From assembly GCA_964360835.1 (NCBI GenBank), contig CAYHYG010000007.1:1-36880 (forward strand): a stretch of DNA of 36,880 bases. The letters are read 5' to 3'. Source of the stretch: CAYHYG01 sp964360835. Lineage in GTDB: Bacteria > Patescibacteriota > Patescibacteriia > UBA1558 > 2-01-FULL-52-15. Under the pieces are notes generated by a model. The model had not been told where the DNA came from. It was given only the letters and a program-made list of their open reading frames with translations, and did no database searches. Each line of letters opens with the position of its first letter. Within the stretch, counting starts at the first letter, position 1. Of this stretch, positions 6,190 to 13,134 are shown one piece after another. The position numbers and the translations under genes were made by a program.

Positions 6190-6909
6190 ATGCTCGCAAA
6201 TTCATCCACCGTCACACATTTGGCAATCATTCCTGATGGCAACCGCCGCTGGGCCAAGCAAAACGGCCTATTAGCTATTCAAGGTCACAAAAAAGGTTTT
6301 GACATCGTCGAGCCGGTGGTTCGGCGGGCTTTTGATCTAGGCGTGCGCTATATCAGCGTTTGGGCCTTTTCTACTGAAAATTGGAAACGATCGGAAGAGG
6401 AAGTGAGTTATCTGATGGATATCTATACCAGTCTGATTAATGATAACGGGCGACGCTTGGGGGAGGAGGGCTTTCGTTTTGTAGTCAGCGGTCAGCGGAG
6501 GCAGTTGCCAGAGAAATTAATCAAAGCCATTGAAGAAATTGAAGCCAACACCAAAGATAATATCAAAGGTACGGTGAATTTATGTCTAAATTATGGAGGA
6601 CATCAGGAACTTATCGACGCCGCTAACAAGGCTCTCCGTACCTTTCGTAGTGGGGGTGGTGGGGGAGTGGGGGAGTTTAACGAAGAAGTTTTTCGACAGA
6701 ATTTATACCAAGAGTTGCCTGACATTGATCTTATAATACGCACTTCAGGCGAGAAACGTTTATCAGGATTCATGCCTTGGCTTGGTAGTTATAGCGAGCT
6801 GGTTTTTTTTGATAAGCACTGGCCAGCTTTTTTGCCGGAGGATATCGATAGTGCCTTGGCAGAATTCGCCAAGCGCAACAGAACCATAGGTGGAGACTCT
6901 AAGTCGTAG
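6190..6909 (+). CDS. uppS: Isoprenyl transferase / undecaprenyl diphosphate synthase (239 aa)
   Basis: A cis-prenyltransferase that adds isopentenyl units to farnesyl diphosphate to make undecaprenyl diphosphate, the lipid carrier for peptidoglycan and surface glycans. The catalytic loop IIPDGNRRWA holds Asp16 at the usual place. AFSTENWKR and the C-terminal DLIIRTSGEKRLSGFMPWLGSYSELVF are also family marks. Length is near the family norm. Residues around 153-158 form a glycine tract coded by three runs of five G (6652-6673), an unusual insertion-like stretch. It starts a short operon of small genes. The carrier role links it to the glycan locus downstream in the window. Confidence 0.95.
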   Translation: MLANSSTVTHLAIIPDGNRRWAKQNGLLAIQGHKKGFDIVEPVVRRAFDLGVRYISVWAFSTENWKRSEEEVSYLMDIYTSLINDNGRRLGEEGFRFVVSGQRRQLPEKLIKAIEEIEANTKDNIKGTVNLCLNYGGHQELIDAANKALRTFRSGGGGGVGEFNEEVFRQNLYQELPDIDLIIRTSGEKRLSGFMPWLGSYSELVFFDKHWPAFLPEDIDSALAEFAKRNRTIGGDSKS

Positions 6910-6928
6910 ATTTAAGATCAAATATTTT

Positions 6929-7249
6929 ATGACGCCAGAACGATGGACACAAGTACAACAGTTGATCCGTGAGCAATACCAAGTCGATGATGAGTATACA
7001 GATGATCTGGACCCCGGCTCTGCTCATTGTTTAGAATTTTCAACTCCTGCGGCTGAACTCAAAGTTTGTTTTATACAGCGACCAAAGGTTCTGGGCAAGA
7101 AAACTCATTATTCACATCGTGGCGGCGGTGAAGTTAATGTTGATTATACCTTTTCTGATGAAGAGTCGGCCTCACATCTGGAAGTTAGCCGCTGGAACTT
7201 GACGTCAGAAGCTTGGGAGTCCATGCAAGGTGCTCAACTTTTTCACTAA
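6929..7249 (+). CDS. Conserved hypothetical protein, MTPERW type (106 aa)
   Basis: No known domain is recognised. From memory, similar small acidic proteins beginning MTPERW and containing KKTHYSRR-like segments occur in Patescibacteria. Here the matching parts are MTPERWTQVQQLIREQYQV and VLGKKTHYSHRGGGEVNVDYTFSDEE. No signal peptide or membrane segment is seen, so it is probably cytoplasmic and mixed alpha/beta. I chose the ATG at 6929 because the related proteins begin there; an in-frame GTG at 6890 would overlap the uppS end. The overlap zone and same orientation suggest co-transcription with uppS. Confidence 0.7.
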   Translation: MTPERWTQVQQLIREQYQVDDEYTDDLDPGSAHCLEFSTPAAELKVCFIQRPKVLGKKTHYSHRGGGEVNVDYTFSDEESASHLEVSRWNLTSEAWESMQGAQLFH

Positions 7250-7252
7250 TCG

Positions 7253-7261
7253 TGATATAAT
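7253..7261 (+). promoter_or_regulatory. Extended -10 promoter, leaderless
   Basis: TGATATAAT is a perfect extended -10 element ending six bases before the ATG at 7268. The transcript would begin at or beside the start codon. No clear -35 is seen, as is usual for extended -10 promoters. Confidence 0.5.
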
Positions 7262-7267
7262 AATGGC

Positions 7268-7672
7268 ATGTCAAAGGGAAATCAACCATCAATTTTTATC
7301 TTAGGATTGAGTTTCGGAGTCATATTGTATCTATTGAATATAATTTTTGGTTTTTTCGTTGCCTCATCGTACTTGGGTGTGAATCAGAATTCTTTGCTGA
7401 TGTTACCACCATACATCTCCAGTTTGACCCTTATCACCACCGGTTTTCTCTTTGTCCTCGGTTACGCAGTTTTTTCTAAATCGTTACCTGGTCGCGGCTG
7501 GCAAAAGGGTCTGCAGTTTGCTTTTTGGATTTGGTTAGTCGGTGCTGTGCCGGCTTTTCTAACAGTTCTGGTCAGCATTAACGTGCCATTAGAGACTGTC
7601 CTGACCTGGCTAAGCTTACGCCTAGTGGCCTATGCTCTATTGGGAATATTATTAGGTTGGATATATAGATAA
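7268..7672 (+). CDS. Four-TM membrane protein, unknown (134 aa)
   Basis: I do not recognise the family. Four hydrophobic segments are seen, near residues 10-32, 48-68, 82-103 and 110-131, with short loops and a basic start (MSKGNQ). No catalytic motif stands out. It has its own leaderless promoter and is followed after one base by the next gene, so it probably heads a sub-operon with the two genes behind it. Confidence 0.75.
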   Translation: MSKGNQPSIFILGLSFGVILYLLNIIFGFFVASSYLGVNQNSLLMLPPYISSLTLITTGFLFVLGYAVFSKSLPGRGWQKGLQFAFWIWLVGAVPAFLTVLVSINVPLETVLTWLSLRLVAYALLGILLGWIYR

Positions 7673-7673
7673 G

Positions 7674-8105
7674 ATGAAACGCCTGCTTTCAGTTTCTTTA
7701 ATTTTATTGGTGGTTGTTATTGGTGGAATTTATTATTTTTGGTCAAAAGCCAAGACTTCCCCATCTAATCCTAATATCGCTCCTGTAGCGGCTAATGTTT
7801 TGGATGAAACTTCATACCGGCAGGCTGTTATTCCGCTTCTACATAAGCTTGGTCAGTCTACAGATATTTCTCAGGAACAGTTGAATCAGACTATAGACAA
7901 TTTGGCTTCGCTGGCTGTTGATTCTAGTCTCAAAGATGATCATTTATTGCTTTTTTCTAGCTTAGATGCCTTGCGCCAATATGTGCACGGTTCAAAGGTT
8001 GTCCAGCCAAGCCTGATACGGCAACGTTTGCAGCTTTTTGCTGAACATCGTGGCTGGGCCCAAGAATCTATCGCTCTCTTAGTTAGCCAACTACCTACTA
8101 TCTAA
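7674..8105 (+). CDS. Membrane-anchored hypothetical protein (143 aa)
   Basis: An N-terminal basic stretch and one membrane helix (residues 4-22) are followed by a mostly helical extracytoplasmic part rich in Gln and Leu. No family is recognised and no lipobox cysteine is seen. It begins one base after the stop of the four-TM gene and ends one base before the next ATG, so the three are almost surely translated from one message. Confidence 0.75.
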   Translation: MKRLLSVSLILLVVVIGGIYYFWSKAKTSPSNPNIAPVAANVLDETSYRQAVIPLLHKLGQSTDISQEQLNQTIDNLASLAVDSSLKDDHLLLFSSLDALRQYVHGSKVVQPSLIRQRLQLFAEHRGWAQESIALLVSQLPTI

Positions 8106-8106
8106 T

Positions 8107-8856
8107 ATGCCGCTGCGGGCATCATATATCATTGCACCGCTGGTTTTGCTGGCCAGTTTTTGGTTCCACGAGCATTATCCACAATATCTGTGGTATATCA
8201 CCATCATTGGCGCTTTTATTTTATTGCTGATAGTGCGATCGATCTGGCGCAAGCAATTTGTGGCCCATTGGCGCACGCATCTCTCTGCAATGGTTTTGTA
8301 TCTTTCTAGCGTGGCGCAGTTTTACCTGTTCGAAGATACTGGCCTGCGTTGGCTCTACGCTATAACTTTGACTGTTATCTGGCTCTGGCTGGTGATCTCT
8401 ATGCAAACCTATGTCGGACGGGTTCGTGAGTATTCATCACGTCAGTTATTGCAGATAAACCAGGCCACATCTTTACTGACCGTCTGGCAATCAGCCTCTT
8501 TTGCCTATTTTGCCGTTGGTCAGCTACATCTCAGCTTATGGTTTATGGCCGCCCTGCTCATGGCTGCTATTTGGGCAGTGACCATCGATATTGTCCATTT
8601 GCATCAGATCAGAAAATCTCAGCCCTCTATGATCCTCTTAGCTTGTGTCGCTACCTGTCTGCAGCTATTTTTTGCCATCTATTTACTACCGCTTCATCTC
8701 TATATTCAGTCATCACTTTTGACGCTCTGGTATTTCTTTATTATTGAGCTGACGATTGAAGGTCAGGAAGTCCAAAGTCGCCGCAAATTGTTTATTTCTT
8801 ATTTGCTTTTTATTGCCGCGGCGGGTATCGTATTGATAGCTATTAGTTTGCTATAA
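8107..8856 (+). CDS. Polytopic membrane protein, unknown (249 aa)
   Basis: About eight hydrophobic segments cover nearly the whole protein, with many Trp, Tyr and Leu residues and basic loops (RSIWRKQ, RVREYSSRQ, QSRRKL). No known motif is seen. It is tightly packed between its neighbours (one base before, six after), which suggests it works together with the anchored protein before it and the HtrA-like protein after it. Confidence 0.75.
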   Translation: MPLRASYIIAPLVLLASFWFHEHYPQYLWYITIIGAFILLLIVRSIWRKQFVAHWRTHLSAMVLYLSSVAQFYLFEDTGLRWLYAITLTVIWLWLVISMQTYVGRVREYSSRQLLQINQATSLLTVWQSASFAYFAVGQLHLSLWFMAALLMAAIWAVTIDIVHLHQIRKSQPSMILLACVATCLQLFFAIYLLPLHLYIQSSLLTLWYFFIIELTIEGQEVQSRRKLFISYLLFIAAAGIVLIAISLL

Positions 8857-8862
8857 AATTGC

Positions 8863-9930
8863 ATGAGCCCAGAGTATAAACATTTTGAACGCCCCACGAG
8901 TCAACGCCCATCATCGTTGGTCAGTGTGGTAGCTGTCAGCGCGGTCGTTGGTTTGGCCATGGGCGCTGCCGGCTTTACTCTCATGAAGACCTTGTATCCC
9001 CCAGATACCCTATTGTACGGAACCAATGGCCTTGGTATTACTGTTTCACGCAAGGCCTTGGACGAGCCTCTAGCTGGATTGGCTCTACAGTTGGAAACGT
9101 TTGTCGGTACGCTCTATAAGCAAGAATTAGGATCTGAACCGTTATTTTTGGATGCCAATATGGTTGGTCCAGTTACCGCAGTGACTTCCGATGGCTGGTT
9201 TTTGTACGCTGGCGACGCCCGCACTGCTCGTCTGGGCGCTACTACTGTTGTTTTTAATCGCAAACAATATCAGGTTACTCGCGTGCAGTTTGACATTCGT
9301 CTAGGCGTTAGCTTCTTGAAAGTTGAAGCTGTAAATTTGAACCCGGCTGTTTTTTATCGCGATGGATATCCTGCCGTAGGATCCGTGGTCGTGGCTTATG
9401 AGATTCAACCGGGTGTTTCCAGTATAATTCAACGCTCCATGGTGGAGCGCAGTAACGTCGTTCCTCGTGCTACTAAAGCGTCCCTATCTGCCAACAGTAG
9501 CGATGTCCGCGGTCAGCTGGAAATCACCGGTCCTAAAGTAAACAGTGTCCTTTTCAATACACAGGGTCAGCTAATGGGCGTGATTGGCGACAAGGAGACA
9601 ACTGTGTTACCTGCCTACTATGTTGAACAAGCCTTATTGGGTACGCTGTCAGATAGGCAAGCCGCCTCTCTGGGCGTTACTTATCAGGAGTTATACCGTG
9701 AACCTTTGACTGATACTAAAGGGGTTTTGATCACCGCGCGACCGATAGTGACTTCGCCAGCAGGCAAAGCCGGTATTCAGCTTAATGATCGTATACTAGC
9801 TATTGACGGCAAAGATCTTTCCATCGATTATACTTATCCACAGGCACAGGCCAGATATTTTGTAGGAGATACTGCTAATCTGAAGGTTAGCCGGGGAGAC
9901 CAAACAATTGATTTAGAGGTCAGTTTCTAG
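8863..9930 (+). CDS. HtrA-like protein with PDZ domain, probable inactive protease (355 aa)
   Basis: A membrane helix (residues 19-43) anchors a trypsin-like fold and a C-terminal PDZ domain (about 284-355, GVLITARPIVTSPAGKAGIQLNDRILAIDG). The protease region can be aligned by its landmarks: TSDGWFLYAGD (108-118) matches SSDGxIxTNxH, so the catalytic His is Asp118. GVSFLKVE (148-155) matches DLAVLKxE, so the Asp is Gly148. PKVNSVLFN (224-232) matches GNSGGPLFN, so the Ser is Val226. All three catalytic residues therefore seem lost while the fold and PDZ remain. It may be a scaffold or sensor for misfolded or surface proteins. The alignment is by eye. It ends the uppS-linked operon and its last 18 bases overlap the convergent HTH gene. 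Confidence 0.8.
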   Translation: MSPEYKHFERPTSQRPSSLVSVVAVSAVVGLAMGAAGFTLMKTLYPPDTLLYGTNGLGITVSRKALDEPLAGLALQLETFVGTLYKQELGSEPLFLDANMVGPVTAVTSDGWFLYAGDARTARLGATTVVFNRKQYQVTRVQFDIRLGVSFLKVEAVNLNPAVFYRDGYPAVGSVVVAYEIQPGVSSIIQRSMVERSNVVPRATKASLSANSSDVRGQLEITGPKVNSVLFNTQGQLMGVIGDKETTVLPAYYVEQALLGTLSDRQAASLGVTYQELYREPLTDTKGVLITARPIVTSPAGKAGIQLNDRILAIDGKDLSIDYTYPQAQARYFVGDTANLKVSRGDQTIDLEVSF

Positions 9931-10233
9931 CGTTTCATCTACGGGCTCGTAGGAGATGCCTTCGCTTTCGTCTGTAGTAGGCGTGCGAGGGCTGTATTTT
10001 TTATTGGAAATAGTCCAGCCATCGATAAACTGACCAATGCCGGCATTTTTTAGTAGATTTCTGCGTCTGGTACTCAGCTGGCTCCATAGTACCAAACTCT
10101 TGAAGTTTAATTTGTAACGGCCAGAAACGATTATATAAGTAATCTCCTCGTTCTTAATGGCCTGTCGGACTGTTTTTGTAGATACGCCGAAAAGTCTGCT
10201 GGCTTCTGATATTGATACGCGTATGTCATTCAT
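9913..10233 (-). CDS. Small HTH/excisionase-like DNA-binding protein (106 aa)
   Basis: An N-terminal MerR/excisionase-type helix-turn-helix is clear: VSISEASRLFGVSTKTVRQAIKNEEITYIIVSGRYKLNFKSL (residues 6-47), with the wing strand at GRYKLN. The remainder is polar and acidic. It is probably a transcription regulator. An 18-bp perfect palindrome lies directly in front of its start codon at the expected transcription start, suggesting autoregulation. Its 3' end overlaps the HtrA-like gene by 18 bases in convergent orientation. Confidence 0.8.
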   Translation of the reverse strand: MNDIRVSISEASRLFGVSTKTVRQAIKNEEITYIIVSGRYKLNFKSLVLWSQLSTRRRNLLKNAGIGQFIDGWTISNKKYSPRTPTTDESEGISYEPVDETLETDL

Positions 10234-10236
10234 AAG

Positions 10237-10254
10237 GTATAGAATATTCTATAC
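10237..10254. promoter_or_regulatory. 18-bp perfect palindrome, likely operator of the HTH gene
   Basis: GTATAGAATATTCTATAC is fully self-complementary and lies four bases before the ATG (10233, minus strand). An extended -10 (TGATATAAT on the minus strand, hexamer at 10258-10263) stands just upstream, so the palindrome covers the predicted +1. Binding by the encoded HTH protein would block its own transcription. Confidence 0.55.
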
Positions 10255-10276
10255 TTAATTATATCAAATTCACACT

Positions 10277-10407
10277 GTCATTGCGATCCCGTCTTTGGCG
10301 GGAGAAGCAATCTGGTTCTTATGATTCAGCTGTAGCTCGTAGGAAGAATCAGATTGCCCGCCTTGTCTCGGCGAGACAGGCTTCGTCGTGTGACTCCTCG
10401 CAATGAC
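10277..10407. repeat. MITE-like palindromic element with TCATTGCGA ends
   Basis: Perfect 10-bp terminal inverted repeats (GTCATTGCGA at 10277-10286 and TCGCAATGAC at 10398-10407) enclose a partly self-complementary interior. AGAAGCAATCTGGTTCTT on the left is mirrored by AAGAATCAGATTGC on the right, and there are internal hairpins (CCCG/CGGG at 10288-10302, TGTCTC/GAGACA at 10364-10378). The end GTCATTGCGAGGAGTCACACG is a repeat sequence I recall as widespread in bacterial genomes. It has no coding capacity. Confidence 0.75.
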
Positions 10408-10656
10408 TGTAAACTGACATTAAGCAGATAAAGATGGTTTATTGTCGGGCCTAATAACTATTTACTAATATCTAATTACATTGTATAGTATCTTCACGTT
10501 TTTGAAGGATAGTAGAAATTAATCAATCTAGATATCTGATATATTAAAGAAATCTTGAATATTTGGCTTATATTAGCCATTTTTTTCTAGTCAAATTTCG
10601 TGCTACTATAACTGCTTATTTACTGTAACAAATCTATAAAGTTAACGACTTATTAA
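10408..10656. other. AT-rich intergenic stretch before the sigma gene
   Basis: About 250 AT-rich bases between the MITE-like element and the ECF sigma gene. It should contain the sigma operon promoter, but I could not single out a convincing pair of hexamers. No gene is seen. Confidence 0.4.
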
Positions 10657-11193
10657 GTGAAAGGCATTCGCAGAACATTAAAAGAGCAGATAGCTTATTT
10701 ACGTCTACTGTCAGGTGACAGCGACGCCTTTGGTTATTTTTATGATCAATGGGCCGGAAAACTTTACAGTTATATATATTTCCGGACTTCTGATAAGGAA
10801 TTTTCTCAAGATACTACCAGTGAGGTCTTCCTGCAGGCTTGGCAATATGTGATGGAAAAAAAGGAAATTCGTAATTTTAAAGCTTTCCTTTACCAAGTTG
10901 CCAGAAATAAGATTGCAGATCGATATCGTACCAGAGATCGCCAGCCGGATTTATTTGATGAAACGCTAGAGTACGAATCAACCGCCGATACCACCGAGCA
11001 GTCCGCCGAGCTGGCGTTACTGCGTCGGCAACTACGCTTACTAAAAGAAGAGTATAGAGAGATTATTTTGCTCCGTCACATGGAAGGATTGAGCATCAGT
11101 GAGATTGCAGCAGTGATTTCCAAGGATGAGAATACGGTCCGGGTTACATTGCATCGAGCGCTGGCTAAATTAAAAGAATTGAATTCATTATAG
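10657..11193 (+). CDS. ECF-type RNA polymerase sigma factor (178 aa)
   Basis: Has the two-domain layout of extracytoplasmic-function sigma factors. Region 2 (about 22-66) includes DAFGYFYDQWAGKLYSYIYF, the acidic QDTTSEVFLQAW and ARNKIADRYR. Region 4 (about 127-175) has EEYREIILLRHMEGLSISEIAAVISKDENTVRVTLHRALAKLKE with a good helix-turn-helix. It directs RNA polymerase to a special promoter set, likely for the cell envelope. The start is the GTG at 10657; no Shine-Dalgarno site is seen. Its stop overlaps the next start (TAGTG), so it is coupled to the DUF5667 membrane protein, which probably holds or senses for it. Confidence 0.9.
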   Translation: MKGIRRTLKEQIAYLRLLSGDSDAFGYFYDQWAGKLYSYIYFRTSDKEFSQDTTSEVFLQAWQYVMEKKEIRNFKAFLYQVARNKIADRYRTRDRQPDLFDETLEYESTADTTEQSAELALLRRQLRLLKEEYREIILLRHMEGLSISEIAAVISKDENTVRVTLHRALAKLKELNSL

Positions 11194-12497
11194 TGATACA
11201 TCGATTGCCACAATTAAAACAAGCTTCACAACTGCAAGCAGACAAGCAGTGGTTGCGAATTTCTAAAGCTCAGCTTTTGGCTGAGCTGTCTTCACGTCAA
11301 CAAATACTGAAGAATCAGCAACTATCATGGTTTCAGCAGTTGAATCTATTTTCACTCCGTCTGACCAGACGCTTAATGCCTTCTACGGTTAGCTTGGTAG
11401 CCCTGTTTCTGTTGGTCTCTTTTGGCTTCTCTACGAGCTACATTGCACAAGCCGCCATTCCTGGAGATATTCTCTATTCGGTTAAAATTACTATAGAAAA
11501 AGCTGAGTTAGCTCTGGCCACCAATCCGGTGAGTGAAACTGAGATCTCATTGCGGCACGTCAATAACCGTTTGAAAGAATTGGAAGCCTTGTCCAATACA
11601 AATTTGGATAGTGTGAGACGTGACGTGGCTATCGAGGAAGTTGTCAGACGTTTGGAACGAAATATGATGAGTGCCGACAGCAGTCTCAAGATTGCTCAAT
11701 CCTCATCCAATCTGGATCGCGCCAAGACAGCTCTCGTGGCCAGATCACTTTCGCGTGGTGCCAGTGCTGCGGCCAAAGCTCTCGGAGCCAAGGCCAAAGA
11801 TTTGGCAGGCATTATCGTAGTTGATGGGCGTGTCATTTCCAAAGATACCAAAATTTATGACAGCATTGCCGTTACCCTCGACAGCGGTTTCGATAGTAAA
11901 CAAGAGGTCTTACGGGGCACCGCCTCTGAGCAAGCCGTTGTCAAAACACTGACAGATGCCATCAAAGTTAATGAGGGAGTTTCAGAAAATGCTTTGAACA
12001 CAGCGGCAGAGCTGCATCAGGAGAGCCATGACGTTTTGTCCAGTCAGGATTTGGCCGCCTTGATTACAGAGACCATAGCTGATCGTGAGGAGTACATTCA
12101 GGCAGAGTTGGACGTCATTGGCGAGCTTGACTTGCCGGCTTTACGCCGCGAAATACGTCAGAATCCAATCGAAGGCATCACAGTGCTTAGCATCGATATC
12201 CTGGATAAGAATATCAAAGAGTCACAATCCAGCCTCGGTATTTCCAAATCTTTGTTAGAAGAAGGCAAATTAATTGAGGCGCTAACTGAACTAGATAGTA
12301 GCAAAGGTATTCTTGATGAAACGTCAGAGATATTATCAGCTATATCGGTGCACGTCACGGATCAGGTAGAAACGCCGACCGCCACCTCAACTGCTCCTAT
12401 CAGCCCCTCTCCTATCAAAGGATCCACAGTAACGATAGAAGTAGTAGTCCCGACTGGTAGCCCCGAGCAGAAACAGGAGATAGAGACGAGAGAGTAG
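11193..12497 (+). CDS. DUF5667-type membrane protein, possible anti-sigma partner (434 aa)
   Basis: A cytoplasmic N-terminus of about 60 residues is followed by one membrane helix (about 63-85). Then comes a DUF5667-like start (AAIPGDILYSVKITIEKAELALATNPVSETEISLRHVNNRLKELE) and a long helical, coiled-coil-rich extracytoplasmic part, ending in a Thr/Pro/Ser-rich tail (about 392-425). Start GTG at 11193 overlaps the sigma stop by one base. A sigma gene coupled to a single-pass protein with a short cytoplasmic and large outside part is the usual sigma/anti-sigma plan, but the N-terminus has no zinc-type anti-sigma motif, so the role is inferred from context. Confidence 0.8.
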   Translation: MIHRLPQLKQASQLQADKQWLRISKAQLLAELSSRQQILKNQQLSWFQQLNLFSLRLTRRLMPSTVSLVALFLLVSFGFSTSYIAQAAIPGDILYSVKITIEKAELALATNPVSETEISLRHVNNRLKELEALSNTNLDSVRRDVAIEEVVRRLERNMMSADSSLKIAQSSSNLDRAKTALVARSLSRGASAAAKALGAKAKDLAGIIVVDGRVISKDTKIYDSIAVTLDSGFDSKQEVLRGTASEQAVVKTLTDAIKVNEGVSENALNTAAELHQESHDVLSSQDLAALITETIADREEYIQAELDVIGELDLPALRREIRQNPIEGITVLSIDILDKNIKESQSSLGISKSLLEEGKLIEALTELDSSKGILDETSEILSAISVHVTDQVETPTATSTAPISPSPIKGSTVTIEVVVPTGSPEQKQEIETRE

Positions 12498-13134
12498 ATA
12501 GTACCCTTACCGTTCGGTTGAGATGGTTGTCCTCCCATAGATATGTGTCGTTCAACTAGCACTGGCTACGGCCGGGTTAGATAAACGAAAGAATCATTAA
12601 CAAACCAATCTAGCACTATTTTCTTCGGGCTAATGCCTCAGAAAAAATGCTGGATAAAAGTAAACGTTACATTAGCGCGCACATTCGCCATTCTTGGCTC
12701 CTACGGAGCTTCGGACGGCAGGTCGGTTAAGGTTATAGCTTCTGACAAATGTTTGTCATCGTCGGAGGCTAGATCCCTTAACTGATACGCCTGCTCAAAC
12801 GTGCAGGTGGTTCTCTCTAAAACTTTGTGAAAGCAGAGCGGAAGGGAGCGCTTATTGCGCGCGCATTAAGGGAACGTTTGCCCCCGCGTCACACGCGGGA
12901 CGTCGTTTCATTCGCAATTTCTATTGCGTTTGACGCGACATTTAATTCAGTCGCTCGCCATATTCCGTTTTCGAAAGATGGATGGCTTACTCCATAGAGT
13001 TTTTTGACCAGCAAGGTCGACCACGCGTCGCTGAAAAGGCGATTCAACGTCGGGGAAGAAATCTCTCTGATACAAGGGTAGGTAATTCATGAAAGCGCGA
13101 TATGAATCGAGCGTAAGAAAGAACAATTCTACAC
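12498..13134 (+). ncRNA. Candidate structured RNA or long S-layer leader
   Basis: A gene-free stretch of 637 bp with a high density of stem-loops. The strongest is a three-tier hairpin at 12726-12782: 7 bp (GTTAAGG/CCTTAAC), 6 bp (AGCTTC/GAGGCT, one G-U) and an inner TGACAA/TTGTCA stem. Others are at 12612-12651 (AGCA...TGCT with TTTCT/AGAAA and an inner GGC TAAT GCC), 12883-12899 (CCCGCGT/ACGCGGG) and 12913-12928 (CGCAAT/ATTGCG). It matches no RNA class I can name: I find no RNase P, tmRNA or SRP hallmarks. The strand is assumed from the flanking genes. It could be a stable trans-acting RNA or the 5' leader of the S-layer gene. Confidence 0.45.

Noticed and set aside
12498..13134. RNase P RNA, tmRNA or SRP RNA
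   Set aside because: I found no GAGGAAAGTCC, no ACAGAA pairing segment, no tag peptide ending in ALAA, and no SRP tetraloop region on either strand.
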